A stretch of DNA of 64,000 nt, from positions 104,887,766 to 104,951,765 of the forward strand of contig NC_073744.1 of the NCBI RefSeq assembly GCF_029784135.1, in the 5' to 3' direction. This document shows positions 10,118 to 21,061 of this stretch, in pieces. The position numbers were made by a program, and so were the translations under genes. The stretch comes from Toxorhynchites rutilus septentrionalis. Its lineage: Eukaryota > Arthropoda > Insecta > Diptera > Culicidae. Each line of letters starts with the position of its first letter. Within the stretch, counting starts at the first letter, position 1. Below the pieces are notes generated by a model, which had not been told where the DNA came from, ran no database searches, and was given only the letters and a program-made list of their open reading frames with translations.

Positions 10118-10541
10118 GCTACCTCATTCTTTGTGTGGACACCGACTGGACAACATCGTTGCTGGACGGGCTGGACGGCGAGGGATCGAGTGCCTTTCTC
10201 AAGGCAAGAGGGCGGAGGTGGTAGCGCTGGAGTAAAATAGAGTATTGTTTTCAAAGGGCCTTTCTCAAGGCTAGAGACGAATGAACTGAAAAAGTTTAAA
10301 GTCTCTATAATACAATACCATTACCATTTGCTACCTCATTCTTTGTGTGGACACCGACTGGACAACATCGTTGCTGGACGGGCTGGACGGCGAGGGATCG
10401 AGTGCCTTTCTCAAGGCAAGAGGGCGGAGGTGGTAGCGCTGGAGTAAAATAGAGTAGTGTTTTCAAAGGGCCTTTCTCAAGGCTAGAGACGAATGAACTG
10501 AAAAAGTTTAAAGTCTCTATAATACAATACCATTACCATTA
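10118..10541 (+). repeat. 212-bp tandem duplication with SINE-like tail
   Basis: GCTACCTCATTCTTTGTGTG begins at 10118 and again at 10330, and the copies are nearly identical. Each contains ACAACATCGTTGCTGGACGG and ends GACGAATGAACTGAAAAAG, TTTAAAGTCTCTATAATAC and ACCATT repeats. The end matches the LINE 3' tail seen at 5620-5676, so the unit looks like a short non-autonomous element that shares the LINE tail. The head resembles a module at 33620-33670 and 46200-46250. Absent from the other histone-bearing copies. Confidence 0.6.
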
Positions 10542-10647
10542 CCATTTTGCTACCTGATGCCGTTTTGCGATTGCGTTTGCCACTCGCCACTCGCTGCAAC
10601 TGCCTGTTGTCTTGATGTCCACCGAACCGAATGTGTTCTGTTCCGAA

Positions 10648-10853
10648 TGCGGGTTTTCTTATCATCGCGTGCAGCTTTGCCAGCTAACTCGATCACTTCG
10701 GCGGCCGAAACTATATAACGCCGGCTAGGTGGACTGGTGCACTGGTACTAACGCGCTCGGCCTAGCTACCCTTGCGGGGAACTTCAGATCAACACGGTTC
10801 GAACGGGATTTTGCCTTTCCCTTCACTTTTCCTCCTTTACCATGTCCAGATAT
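10648..10853 (-). pseudogene. Histone H2A pseudogene (second H2A of element)
   Basis: Minus-strand codons read SGHGKGGKVKGKAKSRSNR, the H2A N-terminus, but the start codon is ATA instead of ATG. After a deletion covering roughly [13 protein letters not shown], the match to H2A resumes out of frame (KGNYAERV...APVYL region) and ends near KTRI. Stops and shifts make it non-coding. Other copies of this second H2A (31262-31468, 32169-32375, 39347-39547) keep the ATG but share the deletion, so the family spread after the deletion arose. Confidence 0.87.
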
Positions 10854-10869
10854 GGCTGCTTGTGTTGGT

Positions 10870-11355
10870 TTGTTGATGTGTTGTGATGCGAACCGATGTG
10901 GTGTACGGTTTGAATGAGAATGATCGTTACGGCAGCGGAGCGGGGATTTTTAAGCTGACTGGCTGGCTCGAGAATTACGCATGTGTGAGACTGCGACCAA
11001 TGTTTCGTTAATTTTTTTCTTTTTCCTTTCCAATCGTGCTTCATTCTATTTCGCTGCTGCTCTGGTTGCCCGTTTTGGTCGGTACGATTTGAGGAGCACA
11101 AAATGGACCAATCAAAAATGGGCACATAGTGCATTTTGACAATGCTTGATATTTCACAATTATTCAATTATTTATCTCAAGAAAAATGAAATGTTATTCG
11201 TTATGATAGATGCGTAGATATATTTCCTATCAATTGATGCAAACACCTTTGCGATCTATTGAGAAATGCTCGAGTTATAAGCGTTCCAAATCTTGCATTT
11301 TTTCCTACTTCTTCAGTGCCTAGATTTCCATTTCACCCCCTATATCTTCCGGTTA
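10870..11355 (-). other. Upstream region of second H2A plus element 5' terminal domain
   Basis: On the minus strand this holds the H2A 5' leader and a TTAAAAA box near 10950, a CCAAT-like block with ATTGGTCCATTTTG near 11110, and an AT-rich terminal domain with TTATAACTCGAGCATTTC and GATAGGAAATATATC. The terminal domain is shared by all H2A-type members and, more distantly, by the element at 40144-41261. No ORF is supported. Confidence 0.55.
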
Positions 11356-11371
11356 GACGTAGTCCTACGTC

Positions 11372-11518
11372 AACAACAATAACAACAACAGCAACGCACA
11401 TTCAACAAAAAACAACACAAACACAACAAACACTCCAAAGACTTCTACACCAAACAAAAACAACACCAATACCTCAAAGAAAGCTTCTCTTTCCAAGGGT
11501 AAAGGACCATCGAACTAA
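11372..11518 (+). pseudogene. LINE ORF1 copy B, 3' part after the insertion
   Basis: Encodes the Asn/Thr-rich C-terminus ending KGPSN, identical in layout to copies A and C. It is cut from the rest of ORF1 by the 8490-11371 insert. Confidence 0.85.
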
Positions 11519-11652
11519 TTCTCTTTGAATAGTTCAAACATACACACAATTAAGACTTAGGAATTAGAGCTAAAAACACCAACACATTCACTCCAACACA
11601 GAAATTCGGGATACAATGGAACATCAGAAGTATCCGACAAAATATTCTAGAA

Positions 11653-14600
11653 TTGAAAATGCTTATTTCGAACTCTAATCCCACAGTCATAGCCCTTCAA
11701 GAAACTATGACACCAAACAATTTCAATAAGCACTTCATCTCAAAATACATCACATATTTCAAAGAGGGTCCCAACCCCTCAAAACACGGAGTTGCAATCG
11801 CAATCAAGGATGGCACTCCACATGATCTTCTTCCCATTACCACCGACCTTCAGGCAGTGGTAGTGCGCATTAAACACCCCTTTCCAATCACCGTCGTTAG
11901 CATCTACATCACTAATGATTCCGATCCGAACACTCTACGCGGCCAACTGGACCATCTGTTCGCCCAACTTCCCGCCCCAATCATGCTTATGGGTGATTTC
12001 AACGCCCACTCATACGCCTGGGGAGGTGCATACCTTGATCGAAAAGGATCCATCATTGAGGATTTCATATCCGACCATTCTCTTCTCCTTCTTAACAACG
12101 GCCAACACACCAGAATCCATTATTCTGGTACTACGTCAGCCATCGATCTCACTATAGTATCAGACAAAATCTCTTCAAAACTTTCTTGGAACATCCACGA
12201 TGATACTTGCGGAAGCGATCATTTTCCAATCTTCACTTCCTTCGGCCAAACTTCTCCAGAGTTTTCAACAAGGCCAAGATGGAAATTTGAATACGCTGAC
12301 TGGGCTGGCTATCAGTTTGACATTGAAAACCGCCTCTCCGCTAAACGAGATTGGACAGCCGAGGAATTCTCCAAAGTTGTCCTAGAAGTTGCAATGGTGC
12401 ACATCACCAGAACCAGTGGCATCCCTGGCAGGAAATGTGTCCCATGGTGGTCGCCTGAGCTGAAGGCAGCGATCAAAGGTCGACGTAAGGCCTTACGCAA
12501 ATTAAGAAAGGCCCATCCGGACAGCCCACTGAGGCCCATCCGGACAGCCCACTGAGGCCCATTCTGCTTACAGAGTTCCAAAGGGCTCGCAAAGAAGCTA
12601 AGAATGTTATCAACACAGCCAAGCACAACAGTTGGGTTAAATTCGTCAGCGAAATTAATCCCAACGCGTCAACAAAGGAGTTATGGAGTAAGATTGGCAG
12701 GCTTCATGGCAAGAAAAGGAGCAAAGAATATAATCTTCTAATTAATGGTCAATACACCAATGACCGGAAAATCATCGCCGAGGCGTTTGGAGATTTCTTT
12801 GCATCCGCCTCCTCCAATCAAAACTCGACCAAACCTTTCTAACCCATAAAACGGAATGCGAAAGAATTCCCATCGATATTCATACCGATGTGGAATTTGA
12901 CTTCAACAAAAACCTCTCCCTCAAAGAGCTCGATTGGGTACTGAACAAAGTCAAACAAGGATCCACAGGACCTGATGACATCAGCTATCCTATGCTTAAG
13001 AATCTACCCCATCTCGGGAAAAAAGCACTTCTGAAGCTCCTCAACAAAGTCTGGGACAGTGGAACCCTCCCCAGTTGCTGGAACGAGGGTTTAATGATCT
13101 GTATCCCGAAACCAGACATGAACAACCATCTTCTTGACAATTTCCGCCCCATCACTCTCCTAAGTTGTGTTGGGAAAGTCATGGAAAAAATGATCTATCG
13201 ACGATTAACGACCTTTCTAGAGTCAAATAAGCTGATTGATTCCAGACAATTCGCCTTCCGTGCGGGAAAAGGTACAGAAGATTGCCTTGTAGCAATCGAA
13301 AAAATCCTAGACGACGCAACTGAAAAATTACATCACATTGATATTGTTTCCCTGGATTTATCCGAGGCCTTCGATCGGGCATGGAGGTACCCAGTGATGA
13401 AAAGCCTTTTCGGCTGGGGGATTCGTGGGAGGTTAGGTCTCTTCATTAAAAGTTTTCTAGAAAACCGGTCTTTCAAAACCGTTATTAACAACCACCAATC
13501 TTCTCTAAAAATCCCAGAAAACGGCTTCCCCCAAGGCTCAGCACTTTCACCAACCCTCTTCAACATTGCCATGCAATCTCTATTCGAGGTTATCCCCGAC
13601 CATATAAAAATCATAGTCTATGCAGATGACATCACTCAGAGAAAGAGGCTTCAAAAAACCTTAGACTCCATCCAAAACTGGGCTCTAAAAACAGGTTTCA
13701 AAATTTCCCCGGAGAAATCCAAACACATACATATCGGAAAAGCTCTCAGAAGGAGAACCTATCTTCAGCTCAACAAAATCCCGATCCCTACAATGAGGAC
13801 ATTGAAAATACTAGGGGTTACTTTCGACAAGAAACTCAACTTCCTATCACATTCCCAAAAGACCAAAATAGCCACCAGAAAGAAACTGAACATCATCAAG
13901 GCTATCGCAGGCAACCTAGCCTCTGGTCATAGAAAGACGCTGCTAAATGTTGTAAAGGTTTGGTTGGTCCCACAAATCCTTTACGGAATAGGCACCTTCA
14001 GCCGTGGAGGGGACAGGGTGTTAAACACCATTCAACCAATTTACAATAAAGCAATTAGGCTCGCAATTGGCGCTTTTCCCTCCAGTCCTACTCTTGCTGT
14101 AATGGCAGAAAGTGGGCAACTTCCCTTCACCCACCTGGTAACAAAAGCCATCACTAATAAAGCCATCCGTCACTTGTCACTCCCCGAAAGCGACCACAAT
14201 GTCCCATTAATACACAGGGCTAAAACATGGTTCAAAAATCTCACGAACAAAGATCTTCCCGATATATGTGAACATTCATCTGCGACGGGAAGAAATTGGA
14301 ACGTCAAACCGCCGTTGTTGTTGTTGATGTTAACCTTGAACTTCTCAAGGCAGTTCGGGCGGGAGACCCTTCTCCAAAAGTCAAAGCCTGCTTCAATAAC
14401 CTCGTAGCGTCCAATTTTCAAATCAATCACCAGGTATACACAGATGGTTCAGTCAGTGCCGATGGAGTTGGATGTGGAATTTTTGAGAGTAGATACGTAG
14501 GTAGCTTTTCTCTTCCACCGCAATGCTCCATCTTCAGTACGGAAGCTTTCGCCCTTTTAATAGCTACCCAAGAATGCACCCATGATTTTCTTCCTACCAC

Positions 14601-15210
14601 AATATTTTCCGACTCAGCTAGCTGTCTCCATGACCTTCTAAGTGGAAACAGCAAACACCCATGGATTAGGCAAACAGAAGAGGCTCCTTCAGAAAAAAAC
14701 ATCTCCTTCTGCTGGGTTCCTGGTCACTCAGGAATCCGCGGAAACACAGCCGCCGACATATTGGCCGGCAAGGGCAGCAAAATGGAACCCCCAGACATGC
14801 CCTGTCCTCCATCTGACATTGACCGCTGGGTAAAACAGCAAGTCCGTGAAAGTTGGGACATAGGCTGGATAAACAGCCGTCCCACTCATCTTCATAAAAT
14901 CAAAAATTCCACTCTCCCTTGGGAGGACCGTCTCAATAGTAGGGAAAGGCAAGTCCTTACCCGTCTTCGAATTGGGCACACTAACTTCACCCACTCACAC
15001 TTGTCCTGCAGAGCCGAAAAACCCCAATGTGCTTGCAACGAAGCTCCGGTTTCCGTTAGCCATCTTTTACTTGAATGTCAACATACCAAAGATGCTCGAG
15101 TCCGACACAACATAGGTCAGAGTCTCCGAGATATCCTCAGTAGAGACGAGACCCAAGAAACCAATTTAATTGCGTTTCTGAAAGAAACCGACTTCTTTGG
15201 TAAAATCTAA
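11653..15210 (+). pseudogene. LINE ORF2 copy B, multiply broken
   Basis: Aligns throughout with the intact ORF2 of copies A and C but carries at least four lesions. A 23-bp tandem duplication near 12516-12561 shifts the frame after about 300 codons. A 1-bp deletion lies near 12829. A 30-bp in-frame deletion just after YADDIT (13637) removes ten RT residues. A replacement near 14313-14328 (a TTG run in place of AACATT) shifts the frame before RNase H. The endonuclease, RT and RNase H parts are therefore in separate frames (11653-12555, 12890-14407, 14296-15210). It cannot make an intact protein. Confidence 0.92.
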
Positions 15211-16469
15211 ATCGAAATACTAAATACCTTGAAAATTGCTTATTAAAGTTCGCCACTTCACAGTCATGTATGCGTGTTTATGTGTGTATACACATGTATG
15301 TACGGGTCGGAAGGAAGGAATTCATACATGTATATACACGCATTCAATAATAATAAATAACAAATAATATAATATATACTTTCATACTCACATCTATCTT
15401 CTATCCATTACATTATACTTTAATCAACTTCCTATTCCTACAGCCACACTCACCAAGGAGGATAAATTCATTAAATAAACCTCTCCATTTTTCAGCTCTA
15501 CTATATACCATTAAATTCAAAACCACTATATTTTATTATCTATTCAAACTGTATTTCATTTAATTTCACATTTTCAATATTTTCTTTACAGCATATATTA
15601 AATATCTTATGAAGCATAGGATCCCTTCCTACCTTCTTCTTTAACCGAGAGTCGAGCGGACAGATCTGATGAGTGATTTTGTTGGTTTCCCTTTCGCCAG
15701 TCCCCTCTGGACTGGTTTTATTGTGGCTCTTCACTGGGCGAGAGGCGAATGAACTTCAAAGTTTAAAGCCTCTTAAAAACAAAGAAAGAAAGAATGAAAA
15801 TACATTCATTACGATTTGTTCGCTCGTTGGATTATCATGCAGGCTAAAAAGGGTCCTTTTCAGGATCACAAAATTATCTTCAATCTAAAGAGTTTATTGT
15901 TTTGTTATCACTCGATATCCCCATCTTGTTCAGCTAAACCTTTCTGTTTAGCGATAGCATTTGCCACTCGCCACAGCTTTCACAGTTGGAAAATTTCTTC
16001 CCATCCAGCTTGTGACATATTTTACAGTAATTTACATTCAATGGCACGTCGCATTACCACCACTCAGTATCGGATTGGAGGTAATTTTAACCTGTAATTG
16101 AACATTTGCGATGACAGTGTTACAGTGTCGACCTTCAATGTGGGGTCATAATTTGGACCCCGAACTCTATGTTTACAAAAATGTCCAACTAAATATGTCG
16201 CATTACAGGTCCGTCCAATTAGCTAAATGTCGAACTAATTGTAAATTACTGTACTTTCAATCTGGAAACAATTTAAGAATTGGTGAAAATTGAATAATCA
16301 GGAAAGTCCCCAACTATCAATAAGCTCAGAACAACTGCCAAATTCACATACTCATCAGATCCTGGCAAACAAATTATGAAAAAATCAATTTGTGTTTTAT
16401 TATTATTTTGGATAATGTTTTAGAAAACATTGAACTGTATTTCCTAAACTCTTTTTTGGAAGGTTTAAT

Positions 16470-16485
16470 GGCCCTGAAAAGCGCC
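16470..16485 (-). terminator. Histone mRNA 3' stem-loop (second H2A)
   Basis: On the minus strand GGCGCTTTTCAGGGCC, the histone 3' stem-loop with one stem mismatch, about 200 bp downstream of the H2A relic at 16683-16889. Confidence 0.78.
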
Positions 16486-16682
16486 TTGTTTTATGGAATG
16501 GTTCCAATTTAGAAAACTTAGTACTCGTGGTTTTGAAAAAAACCATTTCGATAAGTTTGTATAAGGAACAAACTTTTTTCTTCTGCTACCTGATGCCGTT
16601 TTGCGATTGCGTTTGCCACTCGCCACTCGCTGCAACTGCCTGTTGTCTTGATGTCCACCGAACCGAATGTGTTCTGTTTCGA

Positions 16683-16889
16683 ATGCGGGTTTTCTTATCG
16701 TCACGAGCAGCTTTGCCAGCTAACTCGATCACTTCGGCGGCCGAAACTATATAACGCCGGCTAGGTGGACTGGTGCACTGGTACTAACGCGCTCGGCCTA
16801 GCTACCCTTGCGGGGAACTCCAGATCAACACGGTTCGAGCGGGATTTTGCCTTTCCCTTCACTTTTCCTCCTTTACCATGTCCAGATAT
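16683..16889 (-). pseudogene. Histone H2A pseudogene
   Basis: Same organisation as 10648-10853: SGHGKGGKVKGKAKSRSNR after an ATA in place of ATG, the common internal deletion, and a frameshifted histone fold ending near KTRI. Not able to code for H2A. Confidence 0.85.
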
Positions 16890-17400
16890 GGCTGCTTGGG
16901 TTGGTTTGTTGATGTGTTGTGATGCGAACCGATGTGGTGTACGGTTTGAATGAGAATGATCGTTACAGCGGGGATTTTTAAGCTGACTGGCTGGCTCGAG
17001 AATTACGCATGTGTGAGACTGCGACCAATGTTTCGTTCATTTTTTTCTTTTTCCTTTCCAATCGTGCTTCATTCTATTTCGCTACTGCTCTGGTTGCCCG
17101 TTTTGGTCGGTACGATTTGAGGAGCACAAAATGGACCAATCAAAAATGGGCACATAGTGCATTTTGACAATGCTTGATATTTCACAATTATTCAATTATT
17201 TATCTCAAGAAAAATTAAATGTTATTCGTTATGATAGATGGGTAGATATATTTCCTATCAATTGATGCAAAAACCTTTGCGATCTATTGAGAAATGCTCG
17301 AGTTATAAGCGTTCCAAATCTTGCAATTTTTTCCTACTTGTTCAATGCCTAGATTTCCATTTCACCCCCTATATTTTCCGGTTAGACGTAGTCCTACGTC

Positions 17401-18077
17401 AAAAGAACGCAGTGTATATCGTCCCGTTCTACTATAGCGAAACCCACTGCACAGACAAGCACAAAGCAATAAATGATACAAGAAAAATTACGTCATCATT
17501 CGGTCACCATTTGCGGAAAGCAACGACACATTCTACATTGTTGTGTCAAATTGGTCCCAACAAATGGTGTCGACAACGGTGCCGATATCGTGCCATTTTG
17601 CAATGATTTTGTCGACCTACCCTTAGTATTTGACAACCAATTTCTGGCCAGCATTGGGCCAATCTGGCACCACGTCGATCAAACGCAAAACCGCTCGACC
17701 CTTATTATGACTCTATTTCTTTTCAAGAAAAAGATAAGAAAATGTAAAGATGAAAACACCGTTGATAAAAATGAAGCATTTTGTTCCTAGAAAAAGCTAT
17801 TTTTAACTTAAATTACAAAAAAAACTATAACAATTTGTACAATTATCAATCATTCTTGTTAAGAGTATGTGTAATATAATATGTTAATACACTATATACA
17901 CTGATATTTCTTTCCTTTAGTACGGTTTTAAGTCATGTATTATCTGTAACTTCCGCTAATGTTCAGGTGACTGATGGCGATTTTAGAAATAAACTGGAAA
18001 TAAATAAAATAAAAATCATATAAGTGCATCGAATATCAATAGAAACTATAGCAAACAAAAGGTTCCACAATTAAAAA
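17401..18077. other. AT-rich spacer between two elements, unassigned
   Basis: This lies between the end of one histone-bearing element and the start of the next. A plus-strand ORF at 17473-17790 (105 codons) has no recognisable domain. AATAAA-like signals occur near 18000. It could be old host sequence or an unrecognised element. No gene is claimed. Confidence 0.4.
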
Positions 18078-18504
18078 GACGGGTGGGTAATGTCGGGGAC
18101 ATAACCGGAGTGACGTAGGACTATACAAAGGGGACAGCTTTTGTTAAATATATATTTTAAATATATTGTTTTATTTTCTTCTCCTACGTGAATACCTACC
18201 TATCTACCTGAAAAATGGATTAGTTTACTGTTTACTCTTTATGAACATGTTGATGCTTCTGAAAAGAACCTTCGGTGTTGTGTTTTTGTTATCACTCGAT
18301 ATTCCCATCTTATTCGGTTAAACCTTCCTGTTTAGCTATTGCGTTTGCCACTCGCCACAGCTTTCACAGTTGGAAAATTTCTTCCCATCCAGCTTGTGAC
18401 ATGTTGTTCAGTAAATTACATTTAATGCGACGTGCCGGAGAAACACTTTGCCACTCACTGAAACTAATTGTTGCCTTGATGAGCGCCGAACCGAAGCTGC
18501 TCTG

Positions 18505-18743
18505 TTCTTGATGCGGGTTTTCTGATTGTCGTGAGCAGCTTTGCAAACCAACTCGAGCACTCCGACGGCCGAAACTCTATAATCGCTGTTAGGTATACTG
18601 GTGCTCCGGCACCAATCCGTTCGGCCTAGTTACCCTTGCGGAGCAACCAGTGAATGTGACCAACAGGGAACTGGAGACTTGCACGGTTCGAGTGAGACTT
18701 TGCCTTTCCCTTAACTTGTCCTCCTTTGTTACGTCCACGATGC
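18505..18743 (-). pseudogene. Histone H2A pseudogene (first H2A)
   Basis: Same as 8905-9154: [21 protein letters not shown] frame (one change at the Phe region), GAGAPVYL and KTRI regions readable on the minus strand in shifting frames, no ATG, stops inside. Its 3' stem-loop at 18255-18270 is mutated (GGTTCTTTTCAGAAGC on the minus strand). Confidence 0.83.
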
Positions 18744-19481
18744 CGATGCCGTACAACCACACGGGTTTACGGTTTGAAAGAAAATAAGATATTTTTTTGG
18801 GGTCCGCGTGTTTTATACTCTAGCGGTACACACTCACAGGATAGAGACAAATCGGCAGACTCAGCCAGAGGGGCGAGTCCAACGAGACGAACGAATGAGC
18901 GTTAAAAGGGAGCGATGGCAAAAAAACACATCAAAAACATACTGATTTTAACCTCCGACCGAGAAGGTCGATTTTTCTTTCAGCAGCTCGGAGTTTTGGC
19001 GTTTCTGGACAGCGGACTGGGACGTTCCCCCTGGCGACTGTGGAAGGAGATTTGTTAGAATAAGTTTTAAGGTGACAGCAGAAGGAGAGCGGGAAAAGGC
19101 AATAGCTCGCTTCGACCGTGGAGAGCGGGCGCTCACCGGCTTGCCGGAAAAAGCGCGCGCTTTTTCGGCGTCACCGACGCCACGCCCCCTTTTTCTTTCG
19201 GGCAGTGTTGCCAGTTATATTGTAGTGTAGTGAATATTTATTATTAAATAAAATCTAAAAAGAAAAACACGCATACAAGCGAGTGAAGTGACGGAAGCAA
19301 TTAATATATTAAGTGTGATTTGCAATTTTCCGCACCCATTGGTGGCTTTTCAAAGTGCTTTACTAGAACAAAGTGTAATTTTCTGGGAACATACCCCTTA
19401 GTGAATATCTCCCAATAAGGAATTTTAGTGATTTCATATCCGTACCTGCTGACTATAACCTAGGTATAGTCAAGCAGAAGC

Positions 19482-20921
19482 ATGGCTTCAAGTAGCTCCG
19501 GGCCTCCGGGAGGCCGGGCTACAAATTTCTATGAGGGCAGGCCCACCGAAGCCACCGCTCCACTATGGGCGGACCCCTCGAACGGTAATCTCCAGATACT
19601 GCTTCTGAGAGCCACAGGAGACAAGGTGCTTCCAACAAACCCCTTCACAGTCAGCAATACCATCAAGGCAGTTGTAAAAAAATTCAACAGCGCCAAACCA
19701 CAGCGAGATGATAAAAAGAAACTCCAGTACATCTTGACAACCAGGGATGAGGATACAGTCGGTAAGTTACTTTCGATTACCAAACTGATTGATAATACTC
19801 CTGTAGAAGTGATCTTCCACCCAACTTTAAACCAACGCAAATGCGTTGTGACTTGCCGCGAAGTTATCGACCTTCCGGAATCCGAACTGGTGAAAGAACT
19901 CACCGCTCAAGGTGTGATCGGCGTCAAACGCATCACCAGAAAGGACAACAACATTGTTGTGCCAACGGCCACTTTAATATTGACCATTCGCGGAACTGTC
20001 GTTCCCAATTTTATTTACTTTGGGTTCATTCGAGCCGGGACTAGAAATTTTTATCCCAATCCCATGCAATGCTACAAGTGCTACAAATTTGGACATACGA
20101 ACAAGCGATGCAAACGCGAAAATCCGCTTTGCAGAAACTGCGGCCATGAACATCCGGAACAACAAACAGACGCAAACAAAGTATGCGATGCTTCAGCTTT
20201 TTGTGTCAACTGCCAAGGGAACCACTCCTCTTCTAGTAGGAATTGTCCCGTATGGCAAACCGAAAATAAAATCACCAGAATAAGAATCGACAATGGAATC
20301 TCATACAAAGAGGCAAAGGAACAGCTGCAACTTCAAAACAATGCTCCAACATTCGCAAGTGTTCTGCAAGACAGACTTTCCAACTTGCAAAAGCCAGCAC
20401 CCAGCTGCAACTGCAAATGTAACTGCGCCTCGGCCGCTTCGGCCACTTCTAGTCGCGAAAGCACCCCCCCAATTGACACTACATTCGATACAACCATGAC
20501 AGATTCAACAACTGGTAGTTCATCAACTGAATCCGAAAGCGAATCAGTCATTTCTATGGACACGTCTGATGTTCCAAACAAAAACAAAAACAAAAGAAAA
20601 ATAACTAAAGGATCATCCTCAGAGTCAGATCAAAAATCTGAAGATGAGACCCAAACAAACAAGGACAAGAAAAGAACTAAGAATGAACAAAGACAGACAC
20701 CAACAACAAATAACAATACAACCCCAACAGAAAACAACAACAACAACAACAACAACAACACACATCAAACAAAAAACAACAATAACAACAACAGCAACGC
20801 ACATTCAACAAAAAACAACACAAACACAACAAACACTCCAAAGACTTCTACTCCAAACAAAAACAACACCAATACCTCAAAGAAAGCTTCTCTTTCCAAG
20901 GGTAAAGGACCATCGAACTAA
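19482..20921 (+). CDS. LINE ORF1, gag-like zinc-knuckle RNA-binding protein (copy C)
   Basis: Intact 479 codons from the ATG at 19482 (MASSSSGPPGGRATNFYEG). By family it binds LINE RNA and chaperones integration. The N-terminal 190 residues hold a conserved gag-like domain without obvious motifs. Zinc knuckles follow: C197-C200-H205-C210, C217-C220-H224-C235 and C241-C244-H248-C255. A Cys-rich CNCKCNCAS stretch lies near 310, then Ser/Thr, acidic/basic and Asn repeats to the end. The N-terminal 120 residues differ from copy B at about a quarter of positions, but the C-terminal third is nearly identical to copies A and B, so the copy looks mosaic. Confidence 0.92.
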   Translation: MASSSSGPPGGRATNFYEGRPTEATAPLWADPSNGNLQILLLRATGDKVLPTNPFTVSNTIKAVVKKFNSAKPQRDDKKKLQYILTTRDEDTVGKLLSITKLIDNTPVEVIFHPTLNQRKCVVTCREVIDLPESELVKELTAQGVIGVKRITRKDNNIVVPTATLILTIRGTVVPNFIYFGFIRAGTRNFYPNPMQCYKCYKFGHTNKRCKRENPLCRNCGHEHPEQQTDANKVCDASAFCVNCQGNHSSSSRNCPVWQTENKITRIRIDNGISYKEAKEQLQLQNNAPTFASVLQDRLSNLQKPAPSCNCKCNCASAASATSSRESTPPIDTTFDTTMTDSTTGSSSTESESESVISMDTSDVPNKNKNKRKITKGSSSESDQKSEDETQTNKDKKRTKNEQRQTPTTNNNTTPTENNNNNNNNNTHQTKNNNNNNSNAHSTKNNTNTTNTPKTSTPNKNNTNTSKKASLSKGKGPSN

Positions 20922-21061
20922 TTCTCTTTGAATAGTTCAAACATACACACAATTAAGACTTAGGAATTAGAGTTAAAAACACCAACACATTCACTCCAAC
21001 ACAGAAATTCGGGATACAATGGAACATCAGAAGTATCCGACGAAATATTCTAGAACTGAAA

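Larger units (their letters stand above)
8490..11371 (-). mobile_element. Helentron-like element carrying H2A, H2B and H2A relics, inserted in LINE ORF1
   Basis: Read on the minus strand it starts GACGTAGGACTACGTC (11371-11356) and ends TAGTCCTACGTCAC, a hairpin (GGTTATGTC...GACATTACC) and CACCCGTC (8490), with A-runs (T-runs on its own strand) outside. Contents left to right on the plus strand: H2A 3' stem-loop and H2A relic (minus), divergent promoter, emptied H2B leader and stem-loop (plus), spacer, second H2A relic (minus), its upstream region and terminal domain. The uninterrupted ORF1 of copies A and C gives the empty site. Confidence 0.8.
6677..15797 (+). mobile_element. I-clade-like LINE copy B, split by a histone-bearing element
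   Basis: The 5' end (ACATACTGATTTTAACC) is shared with copy C. The 5' UTR runs 6677-7193, ORF1 starts at 7194, and an insertion occupies 8490-11371. ORF2 follows with many lesions, and the 3' UTR runs to 15797. The C-rich 3' block present in copies A and C (from about 5248 and 24967) is missing here. The left flank is an MNG-ORF element while the right flank is the H2B leader of a histone-bearing element. No target duplication links the two sides. Confidence 0.85.
15798..17400 (-). mobile_element. Histone-bearing Helentron-like element, part downstream of LINE copy B
   Basis: Begins in the H2B leader, then the decayed H2B stem-loop (15852-15867), spacer, second H2A with stem-loop, H2A upstream region and the terminal GACGTAGTCCTACGTC (17385-17400). 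The A-run after it is the insertion site. The part left of LINE copy B (first H2A, promoter) is missing because the left flank of the LINE is a different element. Confidence 0.75.

Noticed and set aside
8490..11371. Reading the GACGTAGGACTACGTC elements as ordinary TIR DNA transposons
   Set aside because: The two ends are not simple inverted copies, the hairpin is on one end only, polarity relative to T-runs is fixed, and no transposase of that type is present. Not fully excluded.
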